The notes: generated by a model not told the origin, from the letters alone. A stretch of DNA of 64,000 bases from Bacillus vallismortis (GCF_004116955.1 NZ_CP026362.1:3942001-4006000); one strand, 5' to 3'. Positions 17,792-27,297 are shown, numbered from the stretch's first letter. A program made the numbers and translations.

Positions 17792-18421
17792 ATGAAGCGG
17801 ATTTTACTCATTTTAACTGCTTGTCTTATCACAAGCGCCGGAGTCCTGACACTCAGGCATTCTCACGTATTAACCGGCGGCACAGCAGGATTGTCACTAA
17901 GCCTGTCTTACTTGTTTCATTCCTCGTTTGCTATGATCTTCTTTCTGGTCAATATCCCGTTTTATGTTTTTTCATTCATCAGAATGGGCATCACATTTAC
18001 CTTATCTACTGTATTTGCAGTCACAGCGCTGACTCTGTTTACAAGCGCGGATCACTGGCTGCCGTCTGTCTCTTTTTCACCGCTTGGCGGGGCGATTTGC
18101 GGCGGAACGCTGATTGGATTCGGCCTGTCGCTCATGTTTTATCATCAGGCATCGCTCGGGGGAGCCAATATCCTGGCTTTATTTCTGCAAAAGCGCTACG
18201 GATGGAATCCGGGTACGGTTAATTTCATCTTCGATTTTGGCGTAGTGCTGGCCGGCATTTACTCCGTTGGATTGATGAAAGGCCTCTTCTCCATAGTGTC
18301 GATTGCGGTGACGGGTTTGATCGTCAGCTTCTTCAAAAATAAAATCAAAAGCAGCTACTCACTCAAGCCCGGGTTACTCCGGAACATCACACCCGGCCAA
18401 TCACAGGAAGCTTCATCTTAA
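17792..18421 (+). CDS. YitT-family (DUF161-like) membrane protein
   Basis: 209 residues with about six hydrophobic segments. The motifs HVLTGGTAGLSLSLSYLF, GGAICGGTLIGFGLSLMF and HQASLGGANILALFLQKRYG are typical of the YitT/YczE-like membrane family. The C-terminal DUF2179 domain found in many members is missing; the tail is short and basic. The site AAGGAGAGTG precedes ATG 17792. It is flanked by terminators, so it is monocistronic. I recall no equivalent between narI and ywiE in B. subtilis 168, so it may be a lineage-specific insertion. Substrate unknown. Confidence 0.85.
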   Translation: MKRILLILTACLITSAGVLTLRHSHVLTGGTAGLSLSLSYLFHSSFAMIFFLVNIPFYVFSFIRMGITFTLSTVFAVTALTLFTSADHWLPSVSFSPLGGAICGGTLIGFGLSLMFYHQASLGGANILALFLQKRYGWNPGTVNFIFDFGVVLAGIYSVGLMKGLFSIVSIAVTGLIVSFFKNKIKSSYSLKPGLLRNITPGQSQEASS

Positions 18422-18452
18422 GCCTTTCCGCCTCGTGCGGAGGGGCTTTTTT
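18421..18452 (+). terminator. Terminator after the YitT-like gene
   Basis: AGCCTTTCCGC pairs with GCGGAGGGGCT (two G-U pairs) around CTCGT, followed by seven T's. Confidence 0.85.
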
Positions 18453-18519
18453 TGCAAGGTTTACAGACGAGAGAAAAGAGGTATAAGGAGGTAATCGAAT
18501 CAGATTGGAGAGAATGAGA

Positions 18520-20022
18520 ATGCTAAAAAGGAGACTGGAATTTTTCTTTTTATATATGATGCTCATCGGGGCATATGTCATATGGTTTTTTCCGGTTTCC
18601 AGGCTTGAATTTTACGGGGGATTGCTTTGCTATGTCAGCATTATTTTTTTCAGCATCTATTCGTTAATTCTTGAAAATCGCACCTCTCAGCACACGCTGT
18701 TATGGATCCACATTCTCATCTTTTTTCCAATCGTCGGCTACATGTTCTATCTGTTTTCCGGACAGCTTTATGTGAAGGGAAAGCTGTTTAAAACAAAACG
18801 AATGTACAACAGGGAAAAGCTCAGGAAGCTGTTTCACATGGAGGAAACGCCGGAAGTGACAGGCCTTAAGGACAATCAGGAGAGGTTTTTTACGTATTCC
18901 ATCAGGGCCGCCCATATGAATATCAATACGAAAAGCGATATGAAAGTGCTGAAAAACGGCGAAGAAACGTTTCCTGATCTTTTCAAAGCGATGAGGCAAG
19001 CGGAATCTTATATACATATTGAATACTACATGTTCAAGTCGGACATGCTCGGCCGCGGCATGATGGACATTATGATGGAAAAAGCGCGTCAAGGCGTCGA
19101 GGTGCGGTTTTTATATGACGCCGCAGGAAGCATCAAGCTGGCAAGAAGAGATATTATGAAAATGAAACAAGCGGGAGTGGAAATCGTGCCGTTTTCTCCG
19201 CTGAAATACGGATTTTTCAACCAGAAACTGAATTTCAGAAATCATCGGAAAATCGTGGTCATCGACGGGAAAATCGGTTTTGTGGGAGGATTAAATGTCG
19301 GGAAGGAATATATCAGCAGAGATCCGTATATCGGGTTTTGGAGAGACACTCACTTGCGGCTGGAAGGAGAAATTGTCCAAACGCTTCACGCTATTTTTAT
19401 GCTGGATTGGGAATACGTCTCCAATGAAGTGTTGATAGATCAAAAGGAGTACAATACGCCGGTTCCCGTGGAGGGAGGGGGCATATATCAAATTGTCGCG
19501 ACTGGCCCTGATGCGAAAGAAAGCATGAGCGACTTATATTATGAAATGATTACCTCAGCGCAGAAATCAATATGGATCGCCACGCCCTATTTTGTCCCGA
19601 ATGAGTCCATTCGCACGGCGTTGAAAGCAGCGGCGACAAAAGGCGTAGAGGTAAGGGTCATGGTGCCGGAAAAGAACGACAGCTTTTTGACGCAATACGC
19701 GTCAAGATCCTATTTCCCGGAGCTGCTCCTTGAGGGCATTGAAGTGTTCTCTTACCAAAAAGGCTTCATGCATCAAAAAGTCATGATTGTTGATGGCGAT
19801 CTCGCCACGGTCGGCACTGCGAATATGGACATGCGCAGCTTCCAGCTCAACTTTGAAGTAAACGTGTTTTTTACGGATGCCGAAGCGATCCGCACCCTTG
19901 AAGGCCATTTCGAAGAGGATATGCTGGAGAGTGAAAAGCTCAGCCCTGTCGGCTTTTATAAAAGGGGAGTGGCCGACCGGACAAAAGAATCCTTTGCCCG
20001 TCTATTTTCAGGTGTTCTGTAA
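18520..20022 (+). CDS. ywiE: Cardiolipin synthase YwiE
   Basis: 500 residues. Two N-terminal membrane helices (residues 5-60) are followed by two phospholipase D repeats. The active-site HKD motifs are HRKIVVIDGKIGFVGG (~248) and HQKVMIVDGDLATVGT (~428). It joins two phosphatidylglycerols to form cardiolipin and glycerol. Start ATG 18520 (MLKRRLEFF) matches the B. subtilis length; in-frame starts also exist at 18505 and 18514. AAGGAGG at 18485 and GGAGAG at 18507 are both available. The second PLD-type enzyme YwjE lies 3.9 kb away on the other strand. Confidence 0.94.
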   Translation: MLKRRLEFFFLYMMLIGAYVIWFFPVSRLEFYGGLLCYVSIIFFSIYSLILENRTSQHTLLWIHILIFFPIVGYMFYLFSGQLYVKGKLFKTKRMYNREKLRKLFHMEETPEVTGLKDNQERFFTYSIRAAHMNINTKSDMKVLKNGEETFPDLFKAMRQAESYIHIEYYMFKSDMLGRGMMDIMMEKARQGVEVRFLYDAAGSIKLARRDIMKMKQAGVEIVPFSPLKYGFFNQKLNFRNHRKIVVIDGKIGFVGGLNVGKEYISRDPYIGFWRDTHLRLEGEIVQTLHAIFMLDWEYVSNEVLIDQKEYNTPVPVEGGGIYQIVATGPDAKESMSDLYYEMITSAQKSIWIATPYFVPNESIRTALKAAATKGVEVRVMVPEKNDSFLTQYASRSYFPELLLEGIEVFSYQKGFMHQKVMIVDGDLATVGTANMDMRSFQLNFEVNVFFTDAEAIRTLEGHFEEDMLESEKLSPVGFYKRGVADRTKESFARLFSGVL

Positions 20023-20112
20023 GAAAACAGAAATCCGCCCTTTCAAAACAGCCAGTGTATAGTATAATTTTGAGAAAAGTGATCAGTTATTTATGCATTG
20101 GGGGAAAATAGG

Positions 20113-21837
20113 GTGCTGCGGCAATTTTTTTCGTATTATAAACCATATAAAACGTTGTTCTTTCTTGATTTTTTCTCGGCGATCGCGGGAGGCTTAATGG
20201 AGTTGAGCTTTCCTTTGATCGTCAATTATTTTATTGATACCTTGCTTCCGGGCAGGGACTGGGGGCTGATTATCGCGACCTCAATCGGTTTATTTGCGGT
20301 GTACGCGCTCAGCTCGGCTCTCCAGTATATCGTGACATACTGGGGGCATATGCTCGGGATCAATATTGAAACCGATATGAGAAAGTCGCTTTTTGACCAT
20401 TTACAAAAGCTCTCGTTCAAATTTTACGACAACAACAAGACGGGAACGCTCATGTCGAAGCTGACGAACGATTTAATGTATATCGGCGAAGTTGCCCATC
20501 ACGGCCCGGAGGATTTATTCATTGCCATCATGACCATTCTGGGGGCATTCGGGGTGATGCTGTTTATTAATTGGCAGCTGGCATTACTCACGTTTATCAT
20601 CATGCCGATTGTCATTTGGCTAGCGCTTTATTTCAACAAAAAAATGACCAAAGCATTTACCACGCTGAACAAAGATATCGGAGACTTCAGCGCTCGTGTA
20701 GAAAATAATATCGGCGGCATCCGGCTCGTGCAGGCGTTCGGCAATGAAGCGTTTGAAAAAGAACGCTTCGACGTCAACAATCAGCGTTTCCGTATCACAA
20801 AGCTTTCCTCATACAAAATCATGGCGAAAAACGGCTCAATCAGCTACATGCTGACTCGGTTTGTCACGCTGTTTGTGCTTTTGTGCGGAACGTGGTTTGT
20901 CATTCGCGGCTCCTTATCGTACGGGGAATTCGTGGCCTTTGTGCTCCTGACGAACGTGCTGTTCAGGCCTATTGACAAAATTAACGCCATTATCGAAATG
21001 TATCCAAGGGGAATCGCCGGTTTCAAAAGCTATATGGAACTGATGGAGACAGAGCCGGATATTCAGGATTCCCCTGATGCGAAAGACGTTTCCGGCCTGA
21101 AGGGCAACATCCGCTATGAACATGTTTCGTTTGGCTATGATGACCAACACAATGTCCTCAATGACATCAACTTATCCATTCAAGCGGGGGAAACGGTTGC
21201 GTTCGTCGGTCCGTCAGGCGCGGGGAAATCAACGCTTTGCAGTTTGCTACCGCGCTTTTATGAAGCATCAGGGGGAGACATTACGATCGACGGCGTCAAT
21301 ATTAAAGATATGACGCTGTCTTCGCTGCGGGGGCAGATTGGCGTCGTACAGCAGGACGTTTTCTTGTTCTCGGGCACGCTTAGAGAAAATATCGCCTACG
21401 GCCGATTAGACGCATCAGAAGAAGACATTAGGCAGGCAGTGAAGCAAGCGCATCTGGAAGAGCTCGTCCATCACTTGCCGGATGGGCTGGATACCATCAT
21501 CGGTGAACGCGGCGTGAAGCTTTCCGGCGGACAAAAGCAGCGCTTGTCCATTGCGCGGATGTTCTTGAAAAATCCGTCGATCCTGATTCTCGACGAAGCG
21601 ACCTCAGCTCTTGATACAGAAACAGAAGCGGCGATCCAAAAGGCGCTTCAAGAATTATCCGAAGGGCGCACAACGCTCGTCATCGCCCACAGGCTGGCGA
21701 CGATCAAAGACGCGGACAGAATTGTGGTTGTCACAAAGAATGGAATAGAAGAGCAAGGGCGTCATCATGACCTGATTGAAGCCGGCGGTCTTTACAGCAG
21801 GCTGCATCAGGCGCAATTCGGAGAAATGTCAATGTAA
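20113..21837 (+). CDS. ywjA: YwjA, ABC exporter (half-transporter, MsbA-like)
   Basis: 574 residues. The N-terminal transmembrane domain (1-310, six helices) is fused to an ABC ATPase. Walker A is GPSGAGKST (~370), the signature LSGGQKQR (~475) and Walker B ILILDEATSALD (~495), followed by the H-loop VIAHRLAT. It works as a homodimer exporting an unknown, possibly lipid-like or drug substrate. The start is GTG 20113 (M-LRQFFSYYKPYK), matching B. subtilis YwjA; an upstream frame start at 20098 is poorer. A hairpin terminator follows. Confidence 0.94.
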   Translation: MLRQFFSYYKPYKTLFFLDFFSAIAGGLMELSFPLIVNYFIDTLLPGRDWGLIIATSIGLFAVYALSSALQYIVTYWGHMLGINIETDMRKSLFDHLQKLSFKFYDNNKTGTLMSKLTNDLMYIGEVAHHGPEDLFIAIMTILGAFGVMLFINWQLALLTFIIMPIVIWLALYFNKKMTKAFTTLNKDIGDFSARVENNIGGIRLVQAFGNEAFEKERFDVNNQRFRITKLSSYKIMAKNGSISYMLTRFVTLFVLLCGTWFVIRGSLSYGEFVAFVLLTNVLFRPIDKINAIIEMYPRGIAGFKSYMELMETEPDIQDSPDAKDVSGLKGNIRYEHVSFGYDDQHNVLNDINLSIQAGETVAFVGPSGAGKSTLCSLLPRFYEASGGDITIDGVNIKDMTLSSLRGQIGVVQQDVFLFSGTLRENIAYGRLDASEEDIRQAVKQAHLEELVHHLPDGLDTIIGERGVKLSGGQKQRLSIARMFLKNPSILILDEATSALDTETEAAIQKALQELSEGRTTLVIAHRLATIKDADRIVVVTKNGIEEQGRHHDLIEAGGLYSRLHQAQFGEMSM

Positions 21838-21851
21838 GTGTAAAAAATAGA

Positions 21852-21884
21852 AAGAGCATGTTTTGGAACAAAACATGCTCTTAT
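21852..21884. terminator. Terminator between ywjA and the membrane-protein gene of the XRE module
   Basis: A perfect 12-bp stem (GAGCATGTTTTG / CAAAACATGCTC) with a GAA loop. Weak T run on the plus strand and A/T-rich flanks on the minus strand; the two genes converge here. Confidence 0.75.
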
Positions 21885-21887
21885 CGT

Positions 21888-22181
21888 TTATATATGTTTT
21901 TTCACTTGAATAAATTGAATGACTGGATGAGTGATATATGCAACACATAAAGCGATAAATAATGTATAGTTTGTTCCGTTACCCATTTCATCCTTCTTTA
22001 CTTCTTTTTTTGACTTCCACGTAAAGATTTGGCTCCAAGCCACTACTAAACTAATCAATAGTAACCAATCCGTCGCACTAAAAGATGCTCCTTCAATTTT
22101 AAAATAGCTAAGTAAAGTACCACCGAAGTATAAGGTGATCGCAATAAGAGAAAACAAACTAAGTACTTCTATTCTTTTCAT
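21888..22181 (-). CDS. Small three-helix membrane protein paired with an XRE regulator
   Basis: 97 residues with three hydrophobic segments: LSLFSLIAITLYFGGTLL, DWLLLISLVVAWSQIF and YTLFIALCVAYITHPVIQF. A charged loop KSKKEVKKDEMGN sits between the last two. I do not recognise a named family. The start (ATG 22181) overlaps the stop of the upstream regulator by four bases, so it is translated with it. Small membrane proteins coupled to an XRE regulator are common in Bacillus and are often the regulated partner. No function can be assigned. Confidence 0.8.
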   Translation of the reverse strand: MKRIEVLSLFSLIAITLYFGGTLLSYFKIEGASFSATDWLLLISLVVAWSQIFTWKSKKEVKKDEMGNGTNYTLFIALCVAYITHPVIQFIQVKKHI

Positions 22182-22387
22182 TTCTTACTCTCCTCCTGTT
22201 CGAATTGAAACAATTGATCAACTGTTATCCCTAAACAATAAGCCAATTGAAAAGCAAGAGATAAACTTGGATCATATTTATTATTCTCAATAGCATTAAT
22301 GGTTTGCCGGGAAACACTGCATGCCTTAGCCAAATGCTCTTGAGAAAATCCTTTTTCCTTTCTTGCCTGTTTAATCTTGTTTTCCAT
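22178..22387 (-). CDS. Small XRE-family (Cro/C1-type) transcriptional regulator
   Basis: 69 residues, almost entirely a helix-turn-helix domain: IKQARKEKGFSQEHLAKACS, VSRQTINAIENNKYDPSLS, then LAFQLAYCLGITVDQLFQFE. The pattern matches the YozG/YgzD-like short XRE regulators. ATG 22387 is chosen because it has AGGAG close upstream; the longer open frame to 22456 would run through the operator and promoter. It is coupled to the membrane protein gene downstream. Two matching 18-bp palindromes in its promoter suggest autorepression (inference). In B. subtilis 168 I recall ywjB at this place. Confidence 0.9.
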   Translation of the reverse strand: MENKIKQARKEKGFSQEHLAKACSVSRQTINAIENNKYDPSLSLAFQLAYCLGITVDQLFQFEQEESKK

Positions 22388-22400
22388 AAGCGCTCCTCTA

Positions 22401-22464
22401 TGTAAAAGATGTTTTACACTTCTATCGTAGATGAATCTTTTTGTAATGTCAAACATATTTTACA
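22401..22464 (-). promoter_or_regulatory. Promoter and twin operators of the XRE module
   Basis: Minus strand: -35 TTGACA (22452-22447), 17-bp spacer, -10 TACGAT (22429-22424). Two related 18-bp dyads flank it. On the minus strand they read TGTAAAACATCTTTTACA (22418-22401), downstream of the -10, and TGTAAAATATGTTTGACA (22464-22447), overlapping the -35. Their centres are 46 bp apart. Confidence 0.8.
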
Positions 22465-22481
22465 TTTTGTTAAACCATAAG

Positions 22482-22512
22482 AAAAAGGATAGACATCTTG
22501 TCTATCCTTTTT
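22482..22512. terminator. Bidirectional-looking terminator downstream of ywjC
   Basis: A perfect 14-bp stem (AAAAAGGATAGACA / TGTCTATCCTTTTT) with a three-base loop. On the minus strand it terminates ywjC just before the XRE promoter. Confidence 0.9.
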
Positions 22513-22521
22513 ATATGTAAG

Positions 22522-22794
22522 TCAGAGCGCTTCTTTTTCAGCAGGCTCGATGATATTTTGAAACTTTTCTACCAGCTGGGACGCTTTTGTGCCCTCCACT
22601 ACAATGAGATATTCTTTCTCATCATGAGCCATGCGGAACGTCTCGAGCTCAATTAAGTTTTTGATTTTGCACATCGTTTTCTTCGAATAAATATAGACCT
22701 CGTGGCTGCCGGAATGGCACATTTTATAAAGATGAATCAAATTTCTTAAAGTAAATGCCTGTGCGGCTACTTTTAGAGACTTGATGTTTTTCAT
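22522..22794 (-). CDS. ywjC: YwjC, small general-stress protein
   Basis: 90 residues, basic N-terminal half and acidic C-terminus (IIEPAEKEAL), no membrane segment. It has the HPr-like/PTS fold signature only in outline (EVYIYSKKTMCKIKNLIELE), so I assign no activity. It matches B. subtilis YwjC. The minus-strand ATG 22794 follows GGAGGAGAAAG. A sigma-B type promoter precedes it and a terminator follows, so it is a single-gene stress unit. Confidence 0.85.
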   Translation of the reverse strand: MKNIKSLKVAAQAFTLRNLIHLYKMCHSGSHEVYIYSKKTMCKIKNLIELETFRMAHDEKEYLIVVEGTKASQLVEKFQNIIEPAEKEAL

Positions 22795-22834
22795 AATCTT
22801 TCTCCTCCATCGGTTGTTGTCTTATATAGCGTAT

Positions 22835-22860
22835 GTTCCCAGAGCGGACGAGCTTTAAAC
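22835..22860 (-). promoter_or_regulatory. Sigma-B type promoter of ywjC
   Basis: On the minus strand GTTTAA (22860-22855) and GGGAAC (22840-22835) are 14 bp apart, close to the sigma-B consensus GTTTAA-N12-14-GGGTAT. Confidence 0.75.
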
Positions 22861-22874
22861 CTGGTGATGCACAT

Positions 22875-23837
22875 TTATGATTTCCATTGCAGTGTGCCGC
22901 CGCCGATGCGTTTGACGCCGCGGATGGAGCTTAATTCATCCATCAGGCGGAGAAGCGCTTTGTCTTTCTGCTTTGCTTCAATCATGAAATCAATATTGGT
23001 CCCCCATTGCCTGAAGCGTTCCAACAGCGGCAGCAAAAAGTTGGCGTCAACATAATCGGCATGGCTGCGTATGGCCTGCTCCGATTTTGGGGAAGACAGA
23101 TGAACCTTCGGCTGCAGCCCAATCCGCTCCCACGTTTTGATCATCCGGGGCAGTGCTTCATTCAGGTCTGCGTGATCATCTGGATTTGCGTAAAAATGAT
23201 GAAAATCAAAGACGAACGGAACATGTTCTCGTTCGCAAACCTGAAGCGTTTCTTCCGTCGTATATGTTTTATCATCATTTTCAAGCGTCATCCGCTGTTT
23301 GATCTCCTCCGGAAGCTGCTTTACATTTTGGTGAAACTGGGCAATGGCGGTGTCTTTATCTCCGTAAGCGCCGCCTATATGAATGTTAATGACAGAGCGC
23401 CCGGCAATGCCCATGGCGTCAAGCATGCGGTAGTGGTAAGCCATATCGGTTACCGCATTTTTTGTGACGTTTTCCTTCGGGCTCGTGAACAGAGTGAATT
23501 GGTTTGGATGGAAGCTTGTTCTCAGATGATGTGTTTTGACAAGCTCCCCGATCTCCCGAAACTCCTTTTGAAAAGGCGTCACAAAATCCCACATGACTTC
23601 GGGATGCGTGGCCAGCGGCACAATCGAGCTGGAAAAACGGTACAAAGGAATGCCGTGGCCGATGATATAGTGAAGGGTTCTGAGTGTATTGTGCAAATTG
23701 GCTTTTGTCACAGTTAACAGCGCTTCTTTTCTTTCATCCTTTGATAGCTTTGAATAACGCGCGAATGTCAGTGTTTTAGCGGGAGACGCCTCCCAAAGGC
23801 TCATCGCGTTTGAAACGAACCCGAATCTGAAAATCAT
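22875..23837 (-). CDS. uvsE: UV damage endonuclease UvsE (UVDE)
   Basis: 320 residues, a TIM-barrel UV endonuclease that nicks DNA 5' to cyclobutane dimers and 6-4 photoproducts, starting excision repair independent of UvrABC. Metal-binding residues of the family are visible in [13 protein letters not shown] (~100), [12 protein letters not shown] (~150), [11 protein letters not shown] (~180) and FVFDFHHFY (~210). In B. subtilis it protects spores. The minus-strand ATG 23837 lies 12 bases after ywjE, so the two form an operon. Confidence 0.95.
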   Translation of the reverse strand: MIFRFGFVSNAMSLWEASPAKTLTFARYSKLSKDERKEALLTVTKANLHNTLRTLHYIIGHGIPLYRFSSSIVPLATHPEVMWDFVTPFQKEFREIGELVKTHHLRTSFHPNQFTLFTSPKENVTKNAVTDMAYHYRMLDAMGIAGRSVINIHIGGAYGDKDTAIAQFHQNVKQLPEEIKQRMTLENDDKTYTTEETLQVCEREHVPFVFDFHHFYANPDDHADLNEALPRMIKTWERIGLQPKVHLSSPKSEQAIRSHADYVDANFLLPLLERFRQWGTNIDFMIEAKQKDKALLRLMDELSSIRGVKRIGGGTLQWKS

Positions 23838-23849
23838 AGGAATTCTCCT

Positions 23850-25046
23850 TTATAAAAAATAAGATAATGCTCGGCCAAGCCATTCCGCCGGGCGCTGCCT
23901 GAACGTGCGCTTTTTGAAGTTGTCCTTTGTCAGCAGCTCTGACCTTTTCATATCCTCTTCAATCGTGGCATAGACTTCTTTTGTAAATGCTTCATTATCA
24001 ATTTCGATATTCACTTCTTCATTTAAAAAAAAGCTGCGCTGATCAAAATTGGCGGTCCCGATGATGCTGAAATGATCGTCTATGATCAGGGCTTTCACAT
24101 GATAAAACCCCTGGTAAAAACGATAGATCAGACAGCCGGCATCTAAGAGTTCCGAATAATAGGTATAAGCTGCTTCCCGGACCAGCGGATGATCTGATTT
24201 CATCGGCACGATGATCGTAACGGCTACACCGTTTTTTCTTGCTTTGACCAAGGCCTGTTGAAGCGGTTTTGTCGGAATATAATAAGGCGTGCAAATCGTA
24301 ATGCGTTCTTTTGCCTGCGCGATATTTGCCAAATACGTTTTTTCAAGAGAATAACCGTCAGTCGCATAAATCTTATGAGAGATATTCCCTTGCGGAAGCT
24401 CCGGCCAAACATCCGTGCCAAGTTCAATACCGGTATTTCGTTTCAGATCGGATGCAAAAAGCGTTTGAAGATCATGCACGCCTTCTCCCTTCATGCGCAG
24501 ATGATAATCCTCCCAATTGCCGAACTTCGCCTTCTTTCCAAGGTATTCCTCACCGATGTTAAATCCGCCGATATAACCGATTTTTCCATCGATCACAGCG
24601 ATTTTTCGGTGATTCCGTTTTTGCATATGAAAAAAGAAAAAAGGAAAACGGGGCTTATTCAGAAAATGCACATGAACCCCGGCATTTTTCATCGTTTCCA
24701 GCGCCGGTTGTTTAATTTTTTGGCATCCCGACCAATCCAGCAGCAAATAAACAGAAACACCGGCTTGTGCTTTTGTTTTCAGCAGCGTAAACATATTGTG
24801 GCTGACCTCATCGTTTTTCATAATGAAAAACATCACGTGAACAGAGGAAGCTGCCTGGCTGATATCTTTCATCATCCGTTCCACAAGATCAGCGCCGCAG
24901 TGGATCAATTCGATATTACTTTTCTTTTTTGAAAAAACAGGTTCGTACGCGTTTTTTTTGTAAACGGCACGCCCCATGAAGATATCAAGCAGTATGAAAG
25001 CCAATAGTATAATGACGATGATAAGAATCGCGAAAAATATCTTCAT
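23850..25046 (-). CDS. ywjE: Cardiolipin synthase YwjE (ClsB-type)
   Basis: 398 residues. One N-terminal membrane helix (FFAILIIVIILLAFILLDIF) is followed by two PLD domains with motifs HRKIAVIDGKIGYIGG (~173) and HVKALIIDDHFSIIGTANFD (~335). It forms cardiolipin, or transfers phosphatidyl groups, at the membrane. ATG 25046 has AAAGGAGTG upstream and matches the B. subtilis start; a longer frame to 25118 would cross the fadF promoter region. In B. subtilis ywjE is expressed during sporulation under sigma F. Confidence 0.93.
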   Translation of the reverse strand: MKIFFAILIIVIILLAFILLDIFMGRAVYKKNAYEPVFSKKKSNIELIHCGADLVERMMKDISQAASSVHVMFFIMKNDEVSHNMFTLLKTKAQAGVSVYLLLDWSGCQKIKQPALETMKNAGVHVHFLNKPRFPFFFFHMQKRNHRKIAVIDGKIGYIGGFNIGEEYLGKKAKFGNWEDYHLRMKGEGVHDLQTLFASDLKRNTGIELGTDVWPELPQGNISHKIYATDGYSLEKTYLANIAQAKERITICTPYYIPTKPLQQALVKARKNGVAVTIIVPMKSDHPLVREAAYTYYSELLDAGCLIYRFYQGFYHVKALIIDDHFSIIGTANFDQRSFFLNEEVNIEIDNEAFTKEVYATIEEDMKRSELLTKDNFKKRTFRQRPAEWLGRALSYFL

Positions 25047-25102
25047 CCCGGCACTCCTTTCTGTAGTAAAGGTAGTGTGCCCTAACAGCAGGAATTTAAT
25101 TA

Positions 25103-25132
25103 TTGACTGAACACTCATTCATTATTTATCAT
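25103..25132 (+). promoter_or_regulatory. fadF promoter with FadR operator
   Basis: -35 TTGACT (25103-25108), 18-bp spacer, -10 TATCAT (25127-25132). The 18-bp sequence TGACTGAACACTCATTCA (25104-25121) matches the Bacillus FadR operator (TGAATGAMTANTCATTCA) at 16 of 18 positions and covers the -35 and spacer. This predicts repression lifted by long-chain acyl-CoA. Confidence 0.8.
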
Positions 25133-25200
25133 AAAGGTAATCTTATACAGATTCGAGGGTAGGGGATCGCGGTCTTTATCAGTAAAAAGGGGGAATTGGA

Positions 25201-27297
25201 ATGAGCGGCTTTCTCATCGCAAACGCATTGTTATTTCTGATTGTAACCGCTTACGCTGTCTATTTGTTTGTATATTTGATCAAAACGAGACTGGCCTATA
25301 TCAGACTCGGCCAAATAGAACAATTTGATCAAAGGATCAAGGAACGGCTTCGCGCCATATGGGTGAATGTATTCGGACAGAAAAAACTGCTGAAGGACAA
25401 GAAGAGCGGAATCATTCATGTCATGTTTTTCTACGGGTTTATATTGGTTCAGTTCGGAGCAATCGACTTTATCATCAAGGGACTGGCTCTTGACCGGAAT
25501 TTGCCGCTTGGCCCTGTTTATCCCGCCTTCACCTTTTTTCAGGAAATTGTTACGTTTCTCATTTTAATCGCTGTGGCTTGGGCATTCTACAGACGTTATA
25601 TTGAAAAGCTCGTCAGGCTGAAACGCGGCTTCAAAGCAGGGCTTGTTCTCATTTTTATCGGAGGATTAATGCTGACGGTACTGCTGGGAAACGGAATGAA
25701 TCTCATCTGGCATGAGCATGGGCTTTCTTGGAGCGAGCCGATTGCCTCAGGTATCGCGTTTTTGCTTGGCGGAGTCGGAAAAACGGGCGCGGCGGTGATT
25801 TTCTATATCGCATGGTGGGTGCATCTTCTCTTTTTGCTGAGCTTTTTGGTATACGTGCCGCAGTCAAAGCATGCCCATCTCATCGCAGGCCCTGCCAATG
25901 TCTTTTTCAATAGAATGGAAGCGGCCGGAAAGCTTGAAAAAATCGATTTTACCGATGAAACGAAAGAAAGCTACGGTGCGGGGAAAATTGAAGATTTCAA
26001 GCAGTCTCAGCTGCTTGATCTGTACGCGTGTGTTGAGTGCGGCCGCTGCACCAATATGTGTCCGGCAACAGGCACCGGAAAAATGCTGTCGCCGATGGAC
26101 TTGATTTTGCGTCTCAGAGATCATCTCACAGAAAAAGGAGCCGCCGTCACTTCACGCTCGCCTTGGGTGCCCGCGGCAGCGTTCCGTCATACGAGAGGCA
26201 ATCAGCTGGCGGCGGCCTCATCAGGAAGCGGATCGCAGGAAGCCGCTGCCGCGCTGGATGACGAGCTGAGCTTGATTGGCGATGTCATCACCGAGGAAGA
26301 AATTTGGGCGTGCACCACTTGCCGAAACTGTGAGGATCAATGCCCGGTCATGAACGAGCACGTGGATAAAATCATCGATCTCCGCCGCTACCTCGTGCTG
26401 ACAGAAGGAAAAATGGACAGTGACGCACAGCGCGCCATGACAAGTATCGAGCGGCAGGGAAATCCGTGGGGCCTCAACCGCAAGGAACGTGAGAATTGGC
26501 GTGACGCGGCGCCGAATACAGAAATTCCGACCGTAAAAGAATTGAAAAAAGAGGGAAAAGAATTTGAGTACCTTTTCTGGGTCGGTTCGATGGGGTCTTA
26601 CGACAACAGAAGCCAGAAAATCGCAATCTCCTTTGCCAAGCTGCTCAATCACGCGGGTGTGTCCTTCGCGATCCTTGGCAATAAAGAAAAAAATTCAGGG
26701 GACACGCCGCGCCGCTTAGGAAATGAGTTTTTATTCCAAGAGCTGGCTGAAAAGAATATTGCTGAATTTGAAAAAAATCATATCAAAAAAATCGTGACGA
26801 TCGACCCGCACGCATACAATTTATTTAAAAATGAGTATCCTGATTTCGGCTTTGAAGCCGAGGTTTATCACCATACAGAAGTGCTGGACTATCTTGTGAA
26901 GAATGGAAAATTAAAGCCGCAACACCCGCTTCAAGAGGCGATTACCTTCCACGATTCATGCTACTTGGGCCGGTACAACGAAGTCTATGATCCGCCGAGA
27001 GAGATTTTGAAAGCCATTCCGGGCGTGCAGCTGATTGAAATGGAGAGAAACAGGGAAACCGGCATGTGCTGCGGCGCCGGCGGAGGGTTAATGTGGATGG
27101 AGGAAGAAACGGGCAACAGGATTAACGTCGCGCGGACAGAGCAAGCGCTTGCGGTCAACCCATCGGTGATCAGCTCGGGCTGCCCTTACTGTCTCACGAT
27201 GCTTGGGGATGGCACAAAGGCAAAAGAAGCCGAGGACCGGGTCAAAACGTATGATGTTGCCGAGCTTCTGGCTCAATCTGTCTTAGGGGCTGTATGA
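25201..27297 (+). CDS. fadF: FadF, membrane-bound Fe-S oxidoreductase of fatty-acid oxidation
   Basis: 698 residues. Five or so N-terminal membrane segments (1-225, NarI-like gamma domain) precede a 4Fe-4S domain with [17 protein letters not shown] (~278) and [14 protein letters not shown] (~371). The C-terminal CCG repeats contain [17 protein letters not shown] and [13 protein letters not shown]. It probably takes electrons from acyl-CoA dehydrogenase/ETF to the quinone pool. ATG 25201, site GGGGGAATTGG. It is followed after 16 bases by acdA, which supports a shared role in beta-oxidation under FadR control. Confidence 0.92.
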   Translation: MSGFLIANALLFLIVTAYAVYLFVYLIKTRLAYIRLGQIEQFDQRIKERLRAIWVNVFGQKKLLKDKKSGIIHVMFFYGFILVQFGAIDFIIKGLALDRNLPLGPVYPAFTFFQEIVTFLILIAVAWAFYRRYIEKLVRLKRGFKAGLVLIFIGGLMLTVLLGNGMNLIWHEHGLSWSEPIASGIAFLLGGVGKTGAAVIFYIAWWVHLLFLLSFLVYVPQSKHAHLIAGPANVFFNRMEAAGKLEKIDFTDETKESYGAGKIEDFKQSQLLDLYACVECGRCTNMCPATGTGKMLSPMDLILRLRDHLTEKGAAVTSRSPWVPAAAFRHTRGNQLAAASSGSGSQEAAAALDDELSLIGDVITEEEIWACTTCRNCEDQCPVMNEHVDKIIDLRRYLVLTEGKMDSDAQRAMTSIERQGNPWGLNRKERENWRDAAPNTEIPTVKELKKEGKEFEYLFWVGSMGSYDNRSQKIAISFAKLLNHAGVSFAILGNKEKNSGDTPRRLGNEFLFQELAEKNIAEFEKNHIKKIVTIDPHAYNLFKNEYPDFGFEAEVYHHTEVLDYLVKNGKLKPQHPLQEAITFHDSCYLGRYNEVYDPPREILKAIPGVQLIEMERNRETGMCCGAGGGLMWMEEETGNRINVARTEQALAVNPSVISSGCPYCLTMLGDGTKAKEAEDRVKTYDVAELLAQSVLGAV

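Noticed and set aside
23007..23717. A 236-codon frame antisense to uvsE
   Set aside because: uvsE is complete and conserved on the other strand; the antisense product has no domain signs.
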